Source: JAHITU01 sp043800905 (GTDB taxonomy: Bacteria; Patescibacteriota; Minisyncoccia; Phycocordibacterales; UBA12079). Taken from it: DNA of 57,974 nucleotides. This document shows positions 33,806 to 42,472 of this stretch, piece by piece; positions within the stretch are counted from its first letter, which is position 1, and each line of letters starts with the position of its first letter. The translations under genes were made by a program, and so were the position numbers. The notes beneath the pieces were generated by a model. The model did not search any database. It saw only the letters and a list, made by a program, of their open reading frames with translations, and had not been told where the DNA came from. The stretch spans positions 1 through 57,974 of the forward strand of contig JAZDMO010000003.1 of the NCBI GenBank assembly GCA_043800905.1, given 5' to 3'.

Positions 33806-34574
33806 AAAAAGAGTTTTAAAAAAAACCATATATAAAATTTTAATAATTTTATTAGTGGTTTTTTTATTTGCGACTAATCGTTTTAATTTTTTAGATAAAC
33901 CAATTCAGGCTGTTAGTACTCCTTTGTGGAAGATTAAAAATTATATTTTAAGTGAATCACAAGAGTTTATTTCTTTTTTGAAAAGTAAACAAACTTTGAT
34001 TGATGAAAATAATGTTTTGCGCGAAAAAGCTAATTATCTTTCTTATAAACTTGTCAATTATAATTTAATTGAAGAAGAAAATTTAGCTATTAAAAAAATT
34101 TTGGATAAGAAGAATGATTCTCGTATTATTTTAACCAATATTCTCCTTAAACCCAGTTTATCTTTTTATGATAATTTATTTGTGGATGCGGGGCTGGACT
34201 CTGGAGTTAAAATTGGAGATAGAGCCTTAGTTGGTCAAAGTATTATTGTCGGGGAGGTTGAAGAAGTTTACCCGCACTCTTCTAAAATTAAATTATTTTC
34301 TTTTTATGGAGATATTTTAGAGGTGGCTATTGGATTTAATAAAATTTTGGCAGAAGCAAAAGGTTTAGGGGGATTAATGTTTGAGATTAAATTACCTCAA
34401 GATGTTAAGATAAATAAAGGAGACTTCGTTACTTTACCAGATGAAGATATAAAAATTCTTGGAGTTATTGAAGATATTGAGATTAAACCCGAAGATCCTT
34501 TTCAGACTATTTTATTTAGAAGCCCTGTAAATATTTTTGAATTAAGATGGATAGAGCTATTACAAAAAGAATAA
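33780..34574 (+). CDS. mreC: Cell shape protein MreC
   Basis: 264 aa. Basic N-terminus and one membrane helix (about 18-37, ILIILLVVFLFA), a coiled coil at about 60-100, then the beta-rich MreC core (DAGLDSGVKIGDRALVGQSIIVGEVEEVYPHSSKI). It links MreB to the penicillin-binding protein. Overlaps mreB at its start and the next gene at its end. Confidence 0.93.
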   Translation: MAHLSRDNRKRVLKKTIYKILIILLVVFLFATNRFNFLDKPIQAVSTPLWKIKNYILSESQEFISFLKSKQTLIDENNVLREKANYLSYKLVNYNLIEEENLAIKKILDKKNDSRIILTNILLKPSLSFYDNLFVDAGLDSGVKIGDRALVGQSIIVGEVEEVYPHSSKIKLFSFYGDILEVAIGFNKILAEAKGLGGLMFEIKLPQDVKINKGDFVTLPDEDIKILGVIEDIEIKPEDPFQTILFRSPVNIFELRWIELLQKE

Positions 34575-34816
34575 TTTTTGACAGTTTCATTTTTTTGAGT
34601 CTCTTTTTGACCCCTTGGTGGTTTTTTTTAATTTTATGTTTAGTGGTTATTTTTGAAAAACCATTTTTTTATGAAATTTTAGTTTTTTCGTTAATGTTTG
34701 ATTTGTTATACTTTAGTTCAAGAGAAGTGCTGTATAATTTGCCGATTTTTTTTATCATTACAAGTTTGTTTTTGTTTTTGGTTCAGTTTTTTAGAAATCA
34801 ATTAAGGTTGTATTAA
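34547..34816 (+). CDS. Small membrane protein in the mreD position
   Basis: 89 aa with about three membrane helices (LFLTPWWFFLILCLVVIF, FSLMFDLLYF, FFIITSLFLFLV). It overlaps mreC by 28 nt and precedes PBP2 by 1 nt, exactly where mreD lies in most operons. MreD is normally about 160 aa with five or six helices, so this would be a reduced form. Sequence alone does not prove it; position is the main argument. Confidence 0.55.
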   Translation: MDRAITKRIIFDSFIFLSLFLTPWWFFLILCLVVIFEKPFFYEILVFSLMFDLLYFSSREVLYNLPIFFIITSLFLFLVQFFRNQLRLY

Positions 34817-34817
34817 A

Positions 34818-36518
34818 ATGTTTTTTAATTTTTTTAGAAAGAATTATCGATGGAAAGACCTTGGGGATTTTATAAATCCTGATGACATTTTTTTAGACTC
34901 AAGTAATTTACCCGAGTTTAATGTTTATCAATTTGAAGGACAATTAGAAAGAACAATTTCTCAAAGAACTATTTTCTTTGTGGGAGCTTTTTTTTCTATA
35001 ATTTTAATTTCTTTTATTTTTAAAATAGATAAATTGCAGATTATTCATGGGGAAGAAATGCTAGAGAAAGGGGAAAATAATCGTCTGGAACATTCTATTG
35101 TTTTTCCGGAGAGAGGAATTATTTATGATAGAAATGGAGTTCTTTTAGCTTGGAATTCTCCTGATAAAATAGAAGGTCAAGATTTTTTGAAAAGAGAATA
35201 TCTTGATACTCAAGGGATCGCACATATTTTGGGTTATCTTAGTTATCCTCAAAAAGATAGCACTGGAAATTATTTTCAAGATAAATTTTTAGGCATGGGA
35301 GGGGTCGAGGATTTTTTTAATGAAAAAATGAGTGGGCAAACTGGATTAAAAATTGTAGAAAAAGATGCTCTTTTTGAAGTTAAATCTGAATCGACAACTA
35401 GACCAGCTAAGGAAGGAGAAAGCTTGGTGTTATCTTTAGATTATCGTCTTCAAAATGCTATGTACGGATATATGAAAGAATTATCAGAGAGAGTAGGTTT
35501 TATTGGTGGGGCTGGGGTCATTATGAATGTGGAAAATGGAGAGATCATTACAATGGTATCTTATCCAGAATTTGATTCTAAAATTATGACAGAGAAAGAG
35601 GATAAGGTTGCAATTAAATCATTTTCTAACGATAAAAAAAATCCATTTTTGAATCGGGTTACTTCTGGTCTTTTTACCCCAGGGTCAATTATTAAACCAT
35701 TTTTAGCTTTAGGAGCTTTGAATGAAGGCATTATTACGCCCGAAAAACAAATTTTAAGTACAGGCTCTATTTCTATTCAAAATCCATATTTTCCAGATCA
35801 AAAAACTGTTTTTAAAGATTGGAAAGCACATGGTTGGGTTAATATGATTCAAGCTTTGGCTGTTTCTTCCGATGTTTATTTTTATGAAGTTGGGGGTGGC
35901 TATGAAGATCAAAAAGGTTTAGGTATAGAAAAAATTAATGAGTATGTAAAGATTTTTGGTTTTAGTCGAGAAACAGGAATTGAAGCTTTTTCTGAAGAAC
36001 GAGGGTTGGTTCCTAATCCTCAATGGAAAGAAGACGTTTTTGGAGAAGAATGGCTTATTGGAAATACTTATCACACTGCAATTGGGCAATATGGTTTTCA
36101 AGTGACTCCTTTACAAGTGGTGAAAGCGGTTGGTGCGATTGCTAATAAGGGGAAACTTTTTCGTCCTACTATTTTAAAAAATAAGATGACTTATGACGAA
36201 TGTGAATTAATTGATATCAAAGAAGAATATTTTGATGTCATTCAGAAAGGAATGCGAGAAGCTATTTTAACTGGTACAGCTAAGGGTTTGAATGTTTCTT
36301 TTGTAAATGTATCAGCTAAAACAGGGACCGCCGAAAGAGGTGTAAAAAAAGATAAAGTCAATTCTTGGATAACTGGTTTTTTCCCTTCAGAAAAACCTAA
36401 GTATGCTTTTGTGGTAATTATGGAAGAGGGCCCTGTAGAAAACCAAATTGGAGGTCTTTATGTAATGCGACAAATGTTGGAATGGATGAATGTTTATACC
36501 CCTGAATATTTTAAATAA
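34818..36518 (+). CDS. mrdA: Penicillin-binding protein 2 (transpeptidase)
   Basis: 566 aa. One membrane helix (about 55-72), then a PBP dimer domain with FPERGIIYDRNGVLLA. The transpeptidase domain has SxxK in TPGSIIKP (Ser about 290), SSD in place of the usual SSN or SDN (AVSSDVYFYEVG), and KTG in SAKTGTAE at about 500. It crosslinks peptidoglycan during elongation. Last gene of the mreBC(D) operon. Confidence 0.95.
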   Translation: MFFNFFRKNYRWKDLGDFINPDDIFLDSSNLPEFNVYQFEGQLERTISQRTIFFVGAFFSIILISFIFKIDKLQIIHGEEMLEKGENNRLEHSIVFPERGIIYDRNGVLLAWNSPDKIEGQDFLKREYLDTQGIAHILGYLSYPQKDSTGNYFQDKFLGMGGVEDFFNEKMSGQTGLKIVEKDALFEVKSESTTRPAKEGESLVLSLDYRLQNAMYGYMKELSERVGFIGGAGVIMNVENGEIITMVSYPEFDSKIMTEKEDKVAIKSFSNDKKNPFLNRVTSGLFTPGSIIKPFLALGALNEGIITPEKQILSTGSISIQNPYFPDQKTVFKDWKAHGWVNMIQALAVSSDVYFYEVGGGYEDQKGLGIEKINEYVKIFGFSRETGIEAFSEERGLVPNPQWKEDVFGEEWLIGNTYHTAIGQYGFQVTPLQVVKAVGAIANKGKLFRPTILKNKMTYDECELIDIKEEYFDVIQKGMREAILTGTAKGLNVSFVNVSAKTGTAERGVKKDKVNSWITGFFPSEKPKYAFVVIMEEGPVENQIGGLYVMRQMLEWMNVYTPEYFK

Positions 36519-36587
36519 TTTTATATTTAGGTTTTTTGTTGACTTAATTTAGATGATTCTCTACAATTAAGAAAGACAAAAGGTCTG

Positions 36588-36616
36588 TTGTAAATTGACA
36601 TTATTGTTGCTATAAT
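36588..36616 (+). promoter_or_regulatory. Promoter of greA
   Basis: TTGTAA (36588-36593), 17-bp spacer, TATAAT (36611-36616). The ATG at 36664 leaves about 40 nt of leader. A TTGACA at 36595 is too close to the -10 box (10 nt). Confidence 0.55.
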
Positions 36617-36663
36617 ATCTCTTCATATTTAAATATGAATTTATAGATAAATATCTTTGCCTT

Positions 36664-37137
36664 ATGAAAAATTCAGAAGAATATTTAACAGAACAGAAAC
36701 ATCGTGAGCTTGTAGATGAGCTTGATTTTTTGCGCACTACACGTAGACAAGAAGTCGCTGATAATTTAAAAGAAGCTCGTTCCTTGGGGGATTTGAGTGA
36801 AAATGCTGAATATCATCAAGCTCGGGAAGAACAAGCTAATATTGAAAAAAGAATTAAGGATTTAGAAGCTATTTTAAAAAATGCAGTTTTATTGGGGAAA
36901 AAAAGTAGTGGAAACGGAAAGGTTGATATTGGGGCTATTGTTACATTGCAAAAAAAAGATGAAAAAAATTCTATTACCTATACGATTGTCGGTAGTCAAG
37001 AAGTCGATATGTCTCAAAATAAAATTTCTAATTCCTCTCCTTTGGTTCAAGCGATGTTAGGGAAGACTAAGGGCGAAAGTTTTTCTTTTAAATCTCCTCG
37101 TGGAATTCAAGATTATAAGATTTTGGACATAAAATAA
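36664..37137 (+). CDS. greA: Transcription elongation factor GreA
   Basis: 157 aa. N-terminal coiled coil with the acidic tip (RSLGDLSENAEYHQAREEQ at about 40-58), then a C-terminal FKBP-like domain (YTIVGSQEVD...ISNSSPLVQAMLGKTKGE). It inserts into the RNA polymerase secondary channel and promotes cleavage of backtracked RNA. Monocistronic, with its own promoter and terminator. Confidence 0.97.
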   Translation: MKNSEEYLTEQKHRELVDELDFLRTTRRQEVADNLKEARSLGDLSENAEYHQAREEQANIEKRIKDLEAILKNAVLLGKKSSGNGKVDIGAIVTLQKKDEKNSITYTIVGSQEVDMSQNKISNSSPLVQAMLGKTKGESFSFKSPRGIQDYKILDIK

Positions 37138-37195
37138 GATTTTTAAATCTTATTTTATGAATTAAAAATTTTAAATTTTAGATTTTAAATTAAAG

Positions 37196-37227
37196 AAAAG
37201 GCGGCGGGCTAAAGCCCGCCGCCTTTT
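37196..37227 (+). terminator. greA terminator
   Basis: AAAAGGCGGCGGGC-TAAA-GCCCGCCGCC followed by TTTTTT. Confidence 0.95.
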
Positions 37228-37271
37228 TTCATTTTTTTATAGATGTAAGATTTTCTTCTTCATTCCTTTCC

Positions 37272-37412
37272 GTGAATCGTCATTGCGAATTTACGAAGCA
37301 ATCTGCCTGCCGGCAGGCAGGTCCAGCGTTTTTTTAATTAAATCACTTCGTGATTTCACAAGTCTGGATTACCGCGTCGTTCCGTTACACTTCACTTTTC
37401 GCAATGACGGAT
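37272..37412. repeat. REP cluster I
   Basis: CGTCATTGCGAATTTACGAAGCAAT, the CTGCC/GGCAGG palindrome, TCCAGCG, then ATCACTTCGTGAT and CTGGATTACCGCGTCG...CGCAATGACGG. It fills the greA-lysS gap; nothing else is seen there. Confidence 0.8.
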
Positions 37413-37533
37413 TTTCCAATAATATATCCTTAAGCTAGCCAACCCTATAAAAATTTAATATACTAAAGTAAAGAAAAATCATAAAGTGGTTTTTCTCCTA
37501 AAAACTAAAAGCTAATAACTAATCTACAAAAAA

Positions 37534-39003
37534 ATGGCCTCATTAGAAGAAATAAGAAAAATTCGTTTAGAAAAAAAAGCAAAATTGGAAACGAAAGGAT
37601 TAAAAGCCTATGCGATTACTGTTGACTTTTCACATACTTTAAAAGAAGTGGCGGAAAATTTTGAAGAAGGAAAAGAAGTTCAATTGGTTGGACGGGTAAT
37701 GTCTTTACGTGGACAAGGGGCTTTGCTTTTTTTAAATTTTTTTGATGGCACAGAAACATTTCAAGCTGTTTTGAAAAAAGAAGTTTTGGGCGATGATGAC
37801 TTTGCTTTTTTTGAAGAAGTGGTAGATATCGGAGATTTTATTTCAGTTAGTGGAAAATTGTTTATTACTCAAAGAGGACAGGCTTCAGTAGAAGTTTCGG
37901 AATGGAAAGTAATTTCAAAGGCTTTGCGACCTTTACCTGAAAAATTCCACGGTTTGCAAGATATAGAGCAGAAGTATCGTAAAAGATATTTAGATGCTTT
38001 AAGTAATCCAGAAGTTTTTGAAAGTTTTAAAATTCGTTCACAAGTAGTAGCAAAAATAAGAGAAATTTTAAATGCGGAAAATTTTCTAGAAGTAGAAACT
38101 CCTATTTTACAAAATCAGGCCTCAGGAGCTATGGCGGAAACTTTTAAAACTCATCATAACGATTATGATATGGATATGGTTTTGCGAATTTCTTTGGAAG
38201 CTGAATTAAAAATAATTATGACTGCGGGTTATCCAGCGGTTTACGAAATTGGAAAAAATTTCCGCAATGAAGGTTCAGATTCTTCTCATATGCAAGAATT
38301 TACTATGTTGGAATGGTATAAAGCTTATCAAGATTTGGAATACAACTTGGCTTTGACTGAGAAAATGATAAAAACTGTTGCCAGTGAAATAGTGGGGAAG
38401 ACTCAATTTAAAATTATTGATGCCAACGATAAAATAGTGGAAATTGATTTAGGTGGGGAATGGGGAAGAATAAAATTTAATGATTTAATAAAAGAAAATA
38501 CTGGTTGGGATCCTCAGGGGGCTTCGCGAGAAGAAATAGAAGAAAATGCTTTAAAATTAGGTTTTGATAAAAAAGATTTAGAAGCAACTTCAAATGGAAA
38601 TTTACTTGATTTTATTTTTAAAAAATCTTCTCGTCATAAAATAATTCAACCAACTTTTGTGATGAATTATCCAGGGTCTTTGAAGCCTTTAGCAATGCAA
38701 AATGAAGATGGAACCGCTGAAGTAGCTCAGTTGATTATTGCTGGGGCAGAAATCACTAATCAGTATGCCGAATTGATTGATCCTGTGATTCAGCGTGAAC
38801 TTTTGGAAAAACAAGCAGAATTGAAAAAAAAGGGAGACAAAGAGACTATGGATTTGAATAATGATTTTATTGAAGCTATGGAACATGGCATGCCTCCAAT
38901 GACGGGTTTTGGAATGGGTATTGATAGATTGGTAGCCATCTTAACCGAATCCCCAAATCTAAGAGATACCGTTTTCTTTCCTATTATGAAACCAATGAAA
39001 TAA
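37534..39003 (+). CDS. lysS: Lysyl-tRNA synthetase, class II
   Basis: 489 aa. OB-fold anticodon-binding N-terminus (VQLVGRVMSLRGQGALLF), then the class II core: FLEVETPILQNQASGAMAETF (motif 1), EIGKNFRNEGSDSSHMQEFTMLEWY (motif 2) and PPMTGFGMGIDRLVAIL (motif 3). It charges tRNA(Lys). No Shine-Dalgarno. Full length with no visible oddities. Confidence 0.98.
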   Translation: MASLEEIRKIRLEKKAKLETKGLKAYAITVDFSHTLKEVAENFEEGKEVQLVGRVMSLRGQGALLFLNFFDGTETFQAVLKKEVLGDDDFAFFEEVVDIGDFISVSGKLFITQRGQASVEVSEWKVISKALRPLPEKFHGLQDIEQKYRKRYLDALSNPEVFESFKIRSQVVAKIREILNAENFLEVETPILQNQASGAMAETFKTHHNDYDMDMVLRISLEAELKIIMTAGYPAVYEIGKNFRNEGSDSSHMQEFTMLEWYKAYQDLEYNLALTEKMIKTVASEIVGKTQFKIIDANDKIVEIDLGGEWGRIKFNDLIKENTGWDPQGASREEIEENALKLGFDKKDLEATSNGNLLDFIFKKSSRHKIIQPTFVMNYPGSLKPLAMQNEDGTAEVAQLIIAGAEITNQYAELIDPVIQRELLEKQAELKKKGDKETMDLNNDFIEAMEHGMPPMTGFGMGIDRLVAILTESPNLRDTVFFPIMKPMK

Positions 39004-39057
39004 TTTTAGTCTAAAATTATTTCAAATTATAAATGAAAAATTAAAAATTATAAATTT

Positions 39058-39091
39058 AAACAGGCGATCGCTTCGCGGTCGCCTGTTTTGT
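39058..39091. terminator. lysS terminator
   Basis: AAACAGGCGATCGC-TTCG-CGGTCGCCTGTTTTGTTT; a UUCG-type loop on a GC stem. Confidence 0.9.
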
Positions 39092-39111
39092 TTAAATATT
39101 GAAATAAAAAA

Positions 39112-39310
39112 GGGTGACCTAATAAAAGTGTCACCCGCGGATTTTTCCTGATGGCTGAAGATGGTTATCTTCCTCAAAAAAGAACTGTTTTTAGTCCGAA
39201 ATGAGGGTTGGATTTGCAAGCGTGGGTTTTTACCACTAACCTACTCTTTACCATTGAGTTGCTGAAGCAATCCAACCCTCATTCGGTAATGGAGATAATA
39301 CCAGAAAACA
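39112..39310. ncRNA. Candidate structured RNA between lysS and 39501
   Basis: Three successive hairpins. GGGTGAC/GTCACCC lies at 39112-39118 and 39130-39136. GAAGAT-GGTT-ATCTTC lies at 39157-39172. A long stem (39196-39214 with 39269-39286, one bulge) closes a 54-nt apical region with small internal pairings such as GTGG/CCAC. There is no ORF. The type is not recognised: it lacks tRNA, SRP or tmRNA signatures, and the strand is unknown. Confidence 0.4.
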
Positions 39311-39500
39311 AAAAAAATCAATATTATTAAAACTCTTTGGCTACGCCCGTAGTCGATAGAATTTCCTCCCCACCAAAAAATCACTTCCACTCAAGACGAA
39401 CAAGCAATATAACTCTCCTGAACCTGCCCATATAGGTAGGTTGAATTTTTTAATTTTGTGGTAGAATGGAGATAATAGTAAATATTTAAGTTAAATTAAT

Positions 39501-39725
39501 ATGAAGAAATTTAAATTTTCAGAAATTTTTAGAGAAAATTCGGATGGTTCTTTAGAGCCCATAAGACATATCTCTGTTAATAAAATAAGTTTTGGTCCTG
39601 GAGTTATGTTTCAAAAAGGTGTGGTTTTGGGTGGAATTAATTTTCATCTTTATAAAAATTGGGATATTGCAGCCGAAGAGAAAGAAGATGGTTCTTTAGA
39701 AATTATGGGTTTTTATGAATTATAA
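39501..39725 (+). CDS. Small hypothetical protein
   Basis: 74 aa, mixed charge, no membrane segment. Two DGSLE motifs (residues about 14-18 and 63-67) bracket a beta-rich centre (ISFGPGVMFQKGVVLGGINFHLY). A possible promoter lies at 39462-39476 (TAGAAT / GATAAT). It ends 2 nt before the next gene, so the two are likely co-expressed. No family recognised. Confidence 0.6.
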   Translation: MKKFKFSEIFRENSDGSLEPIRHISVNKISFGPGVMFQKGVVLGGINFHLYKNWDIAAEEKEDGSLEIMGFYEL

Positions 39726-39727
39726 AA

Positions 39728-40072
39728 ATGTTGGTGGTTCCAAGTAAAAAAGAAATAGTTGGTCTTGTTGAGGCTCAAGCTAGTTCGATTGAAGATGTTT
39801 CTAATAGACTTGTTAAATTAGAAAGGTCAATAGAAAAACAAGATTCAAAAAATAATAATATTATTATTGGAGTACTTGTGGCCCTTGTCTTTATTGTGGC
39901 TACTGTTGCTGTAGAGGTGATTTTAACAAATATAAAGGAATTTGATTTTTATTCAAATTTATCTGAACAAAACGATGTTTTTATTAAAGAGTTTAATGAA
40001 CAACGATTTGAAATTCAGAGATTAGATAATAATATAAATAATATAAAAATTAGAAATCCTTATTTAAAATAA
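39728..40072 (+). CDS. Small membrane protein with flanking coiled coils
   Basis: 114 aa. A predicted amphipathic or coiled N-terminal part (VEAQASSIEDVSNRLVKLE) precedes one membrane helix at about 46-67 (IIIGVLVALVFIVATVAVEV). A C-terminal coiled-coil-like tail (FNEQRFEIQRLDNNINNIK) follows. Second gene of a pair with 39501. Function unknown; a membrane-anchored partner of the small soluble protein is possible. Confidence 0.6.
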   Translation: MLVVPSKKEIVGLVEAQASSIEDVSNRLVKLERSIEKQDSKNNNIIIGVLVALVFIVATVAVEVILTNIKEFDFYSNLSEQNDVFIKEFNEQRFEIQRLDNNINNIKIRNPYLK

Positions 40073-40174
40073 TTAAAAAATATAGAAGAAATAGTTTAAA
40101 TTTTAATAAACTAAGCGAGGTCTAGTTATATAAAAATTGAAATTTAGTAGAAGTTAATAATTTTTAATAAATAC

Positions 40175-40203
40175 TTGTCATTATCCGTTATTTCTGCTAA
40201 CAT
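40175..40203 (+). promoter_or_regulatory. Promoter of rpsP, leaderless
   Basis: TTGTCA (40175-40180), 17-bp spacer, TAACAT (40198-40203) with an upstream TG, then 7 nt to the ATG at 40211. Confidence 0.7.
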
Positions 40204-40210
40204 ATGGGCT

Positions 40211-40657
40211 ATGTTAAAAATAAGATTACAAAGAGTCGGTAGAAAGCACGATCCTTCTTACAGGGTTCTTTTAATCGATTCTCAACAAGGACCTAAAAGT
40301 GGTAAGTTTATTGAAAACCTTGGATTTTATGACACTATCAGAAAAATTAAACAATTGAAGGGAGAAAGAATTAAATATTGGATTGGGCAAGGAGCACAAG
40401 TTTCAGATACAGTTCACAATATTCTTGTTTCAGAAAAAGTGATTGAAGGAAAGAAAAAGAATGTTTTACCTAAAAAATCTCCAGTGATTGACGAAGCTAA
40501 ATTGAAAGCTGAAGCAGAAGCAAAAGAAGCTAAGGAAAAAGCAGAGAAAGAAGCTTCCGAGACTCCTGTAGAGGAAACTCCAGTTGAAGCCGTAGCTGAG
40601 GAAGTTGTAGAAGAGGTTAAAGAAGAAACTTCAGCTGAAGAAATAAAAACTGCCTAA
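40211..40657 (+). CDS. rpsP: 30S ribosomal protein S16 with acidic tail
   Basis: 148 aa from the ATG at 40211; the longer frame from 40175 overlaps the promoter and is rejected. S16 domain at about 1-80 (KIRLQRVGRKHDPSYRVLLIDSQ...FIENLGFYD...WIGQGAQVSDTV). A 65-residue Lys/Ala/Glu-rich extension follows (about 84-148), absent from most S16 proteins, with repeats such as EETPVE and AEEVVEEV. Monocistronic here, not beside rimM or trmD as in many bacteria. Confidence 0.95.
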   Translation: MLKIRLQRVGRKHDPSYRVLLIDSQQGPKSGKFIENLGFYDTIRKIKQLKGERIKYWIGQGAQVSDTVHNILVSEKVIEGKKKNVLPKKSPVIDEAKLKAEAEAKEAKEKAEKEASETPVEETPVEAVAEEVVEEVKEETSAEEIKTA

Positions 40658-40706
40658 ACAATTTGAAAAAAATTATTTAGAATTTTAGATTTTAAATTTT
40701 AAATTG

Positions 40707-40738
40707 AAAAAAAGCGCTGCCGAGTCAGCGCTTTTTTC
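40707..40738. terminator. Shared terminator of rpsP and the MFS gene
   Basis: AAAAAAGCGCTG-CCGAGT-CAGCGCTTTTTT between convergent genes, with A's and T's on both sides; works in both directions. Confidence 0.9.
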
Positions 40739-40748
40739 TTTTGGTGAA

Positions 40749-41915
40749 TTACCCCACCAAATATTCTTTTTTTATTGTCGGAATAAAACTAAAAATGATT
40801 AGAGCTATTCCTAAAATAATAAAGGTATAATTAATAGACCAATCCATCAAAAAACCAACAAGAGGGTAAAGGATAGCTGTGATTATTTTACGGAACATTT
40901 CCGCAAAAGATAAAGCTGTGGTTTGGTAAGCTTCTTCTATATGTTCCAGCATATAGTTGGTTGATAGAGTTGGTCGGGATAAACCGAAAGCACTTATCAC
41001 AAGAATTCCAAATATTTTGAAGAAAATGTTTCCTAAAGATATTCCTATCAAAAACAAAAACAAGCCTGACACAAAAGAACTAAAGAAAAGAAAGTTTTTG
41101 TCCCCTCCAAAAAATTTTTCAAATTTTGGGAGGTTTGAAAGAACCATTATCTGAGACAAACAAATTAAAGCATGAATTGTCCCAAAATAAATAATTTCTA
41201 ATCCTTCCTGTCTTAAAAACGGTTGATAAATCCAGATCAGAAAAAAACAAAAAACTTGAACAATGATTTTATCAAAAGTAATCATTGTTAGTGCTTTTGA
41301 TTTTTTAAAACAGAAAAATCCGTTTATCAAAGTTTCTTTAAAAGATTTTAGATTTACTCCGTTATTGGGTTCTGTTAGGGTAAGGCTTATAACAAAAGCA
41401 ATTAAAGGACAGGTTGCAGTGATTAAAACAGCTTCGCGTAATCCGAAGTAATGAGCAACAATACTTCCTAGGGCGGCGGAAATTAACATTCCGATCATTC
41501 CAAAACTTTTGTTTCTTCCTAAAACAATCTTTTTTTGGTGTTTTCTATTAAGATTATTTAGGGTACAAGCAATAAGCGAACTTTCTGTCCCTGAAATCAG
41601 AGAACATCCGATTGCTAGGACTAGTTCTCCTAGACAGAAAATCCAAAAATTTGGGATACTTCCATAAATCAAAAAACCAATACCATTCAGGAGCAATCCC
41701 AGTGTTAGGCTTAACTTTTTTCCAAAACGATCGGCAAAACCACCCGAAGGAAACTCAAACACAAAACAGCAAATCATAAACCAAGATTGTAGAGTTAGAG
41801 TTTGGGAAAAACTTATTTTACCCCAATCGGTGAAGAAGGGAACTAGTATTCCTCCCATAAAACTAAAACTAGCAACAAAACTAATCAGGTGCATTTTCCA
41901 GATGTTTGATTTCAT
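40749..41915 (-). CDS. MFS transporter (probable efflux type)
   Basis: 388 aa from the ATG at 41915, preceded by AAGGAG at a spacing of 8 nt, which is better than the GTG three codons upstream. About 12 membrane helices. MFS motif A between helices 2 and 3 reads GGFADRFGKK, and the first helices read FVASFSFMGGILVPFFTDWG. Substrate unknown. A leader of about 330 nt with a leader ORF and an attenuator precedes it, an arrangement typical of drug-resistance genes. The strong ribosome site is unlike the plus-strand genes around it, which suggests transfer. Convergent with rpsP. Confidence 0.85.
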   Translation of the reverse strand: MKSNIWKMHLISFVASFSFMGGILVPFFTDWGKISFSQTLTLQSWFMICCFVFEFPSGGFADRFGKKLSLTLGLLLNGIGFLIYGSIPNFWIFCLGELVLAIGCSLISGTESSLIACTLNNLNRKHQKKIVLGRNKSFGMIGMLISAALGSIVAHYFGLREAVLITATCPLIAFVISLTLTEPNNGVNLKSFKETLINGFFCFKKSKALTMITFDKIIVQVFCFFLIWIYQPFLRQEGLEIIYFGTIHALICLSQIMVLSNLPKFEKFFGGDKNFLFFSSFVSGLFLFLIGISLGNIFFKIFGILVISAFGLSRPTLSTNYMLEHIEEAYQTTALSFAEMFRKIITAILYPLVGFLMDWSINYTFIILGIALIIFSFIPTIKKEYLVG

Positions 41916-41969
41916 GTGCCACACTCCTTTTTTAAATTGTAAAAGAACTGGTCTTAAAAGGTTTTGCTA

Positions 41970-42002
41970 AACAAAAAAACTCGGCGTTTTTATTTAGCCG
42001 AG
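41970..42002 (-). terminator. Leader terminator (attenuator) before the MFS gene
   Basis: On the minus strand CTCGGC...GCCGAG (41997-42002 with 41980-41985), then seven T's. It is 55 nt before the MFS start, so it would end leader transcripts. Its 5' arm (41991-42002) is also complementary to 42063-42072, a competing antiterminator pairing. Confidence 0.7.
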
Positions 42003-42037
42003 AGGTTTTTAAGAGATTTTTTAAAAAGGAGAGATTT

Positions 42038-42163
42038 TTAGAATTGGAGTTTAAAATACTCACGGCTAAATATAAATGAAGGATTTCCATAAATAGGGAA
42101 AATACCTGTCTTTGCGACAGACAAACCATTCATATTATTTTGTCGTGAATAATTTTTATTCAT
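42038..42163 (-). CDS. Leader peptide of the MFS gene (41 aa)
   Basis: ATG at 42163, stop at 42038-42040; product starts MNKNYSRQNN and ends REYFKLQF. The last third of its codons (ATATTTAGCCGTGAG) forms the 5' arm of the antiterminator, so ribosome position would decide which hairpin forms. The start codon lies in the stem made with 42231-42244. An internal ATG at 42133 gives a 31-aa version. A coding CTGTC/GACAG hairpin sits at 42107-42121. Resembles leader-peptide control of resistance genes; which signal is sensed is unknown. Confidence 0.55.
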   Translation of the reverse strand: MNKNYSRQNNMNGLSVAKTGIFPIYGNPSFIFSREYFKLQF

Positions 42164-42244
42164 CCCGTTAGAGATAGTTTACCAAAGGTAAACGTTCTCG
42201 AATTAAACTTTTAATCTTTAACCCCGCTAAATCTCTAACGGGAT
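42162..42244 (-). promoter_or_regulatory. 5' leader structure with sequestered leader start
   Basis: Perfect 14-bp inverted repeat ATCCCGTTAGAGAT (42162-42175 with 42231-42244), with an inner GTTTACC-AAA-GGTAAAC hairpin (42177-42193). On the minus-strand RNA the right arm ends in ...CTAACGGGAT, whose final AT begins the leader-ORF start codon. Confidence 0.65.
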
Positions 42245-42254
42245 TCATAACTTT

Positions 42255-42283
42255 AAAATACCACTTAATTAGAGGGATGTCAA
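42255..42283 (-). promoter_or_regulatory. Promoter of the MFS leader transcript
   Basis: On the minus strand TTGACA (42283-42278), 17-bp spacer, TATTTT (42260-42255); predicted start near 42248. Confidence 0.65.
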
Positions 42284-42329
42284 ACAAAATGAGGTTATTT
42301 TTCTATGCACATTTTTTCTAAAAAAACAA

Positions 42330-42358
42330 TTGACATCTTATTTAAAATAAGCTAAACT
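42330..42358 (+). promoter_or_regulatory. Promoter of rpoBC
   Basis: TTGACA (42330-42335), 17-bp spacer, TAAACT (42353-42358). The predicted leader to rpoB is about 250 nt. Confidence 0.65.
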
Positions 42359-42472
42359 AGTCTCTTAGAAGTTTTGCCCGCTCTATTGAGTTGCGATTGT
42401 GACGAAATTTATTATTAATATTTAAAAAATAATCAACCCAAAAGTGGTTAAGTGTTTTTATTTTTTCAAAGA

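Noticed and set aside
41932..42129. 65-codon minus-strand frame in the MFS leader
   Set aside because: It runs through the attenuator terminator. The 41-codon frame ending before the terminator fits the leader logic better.
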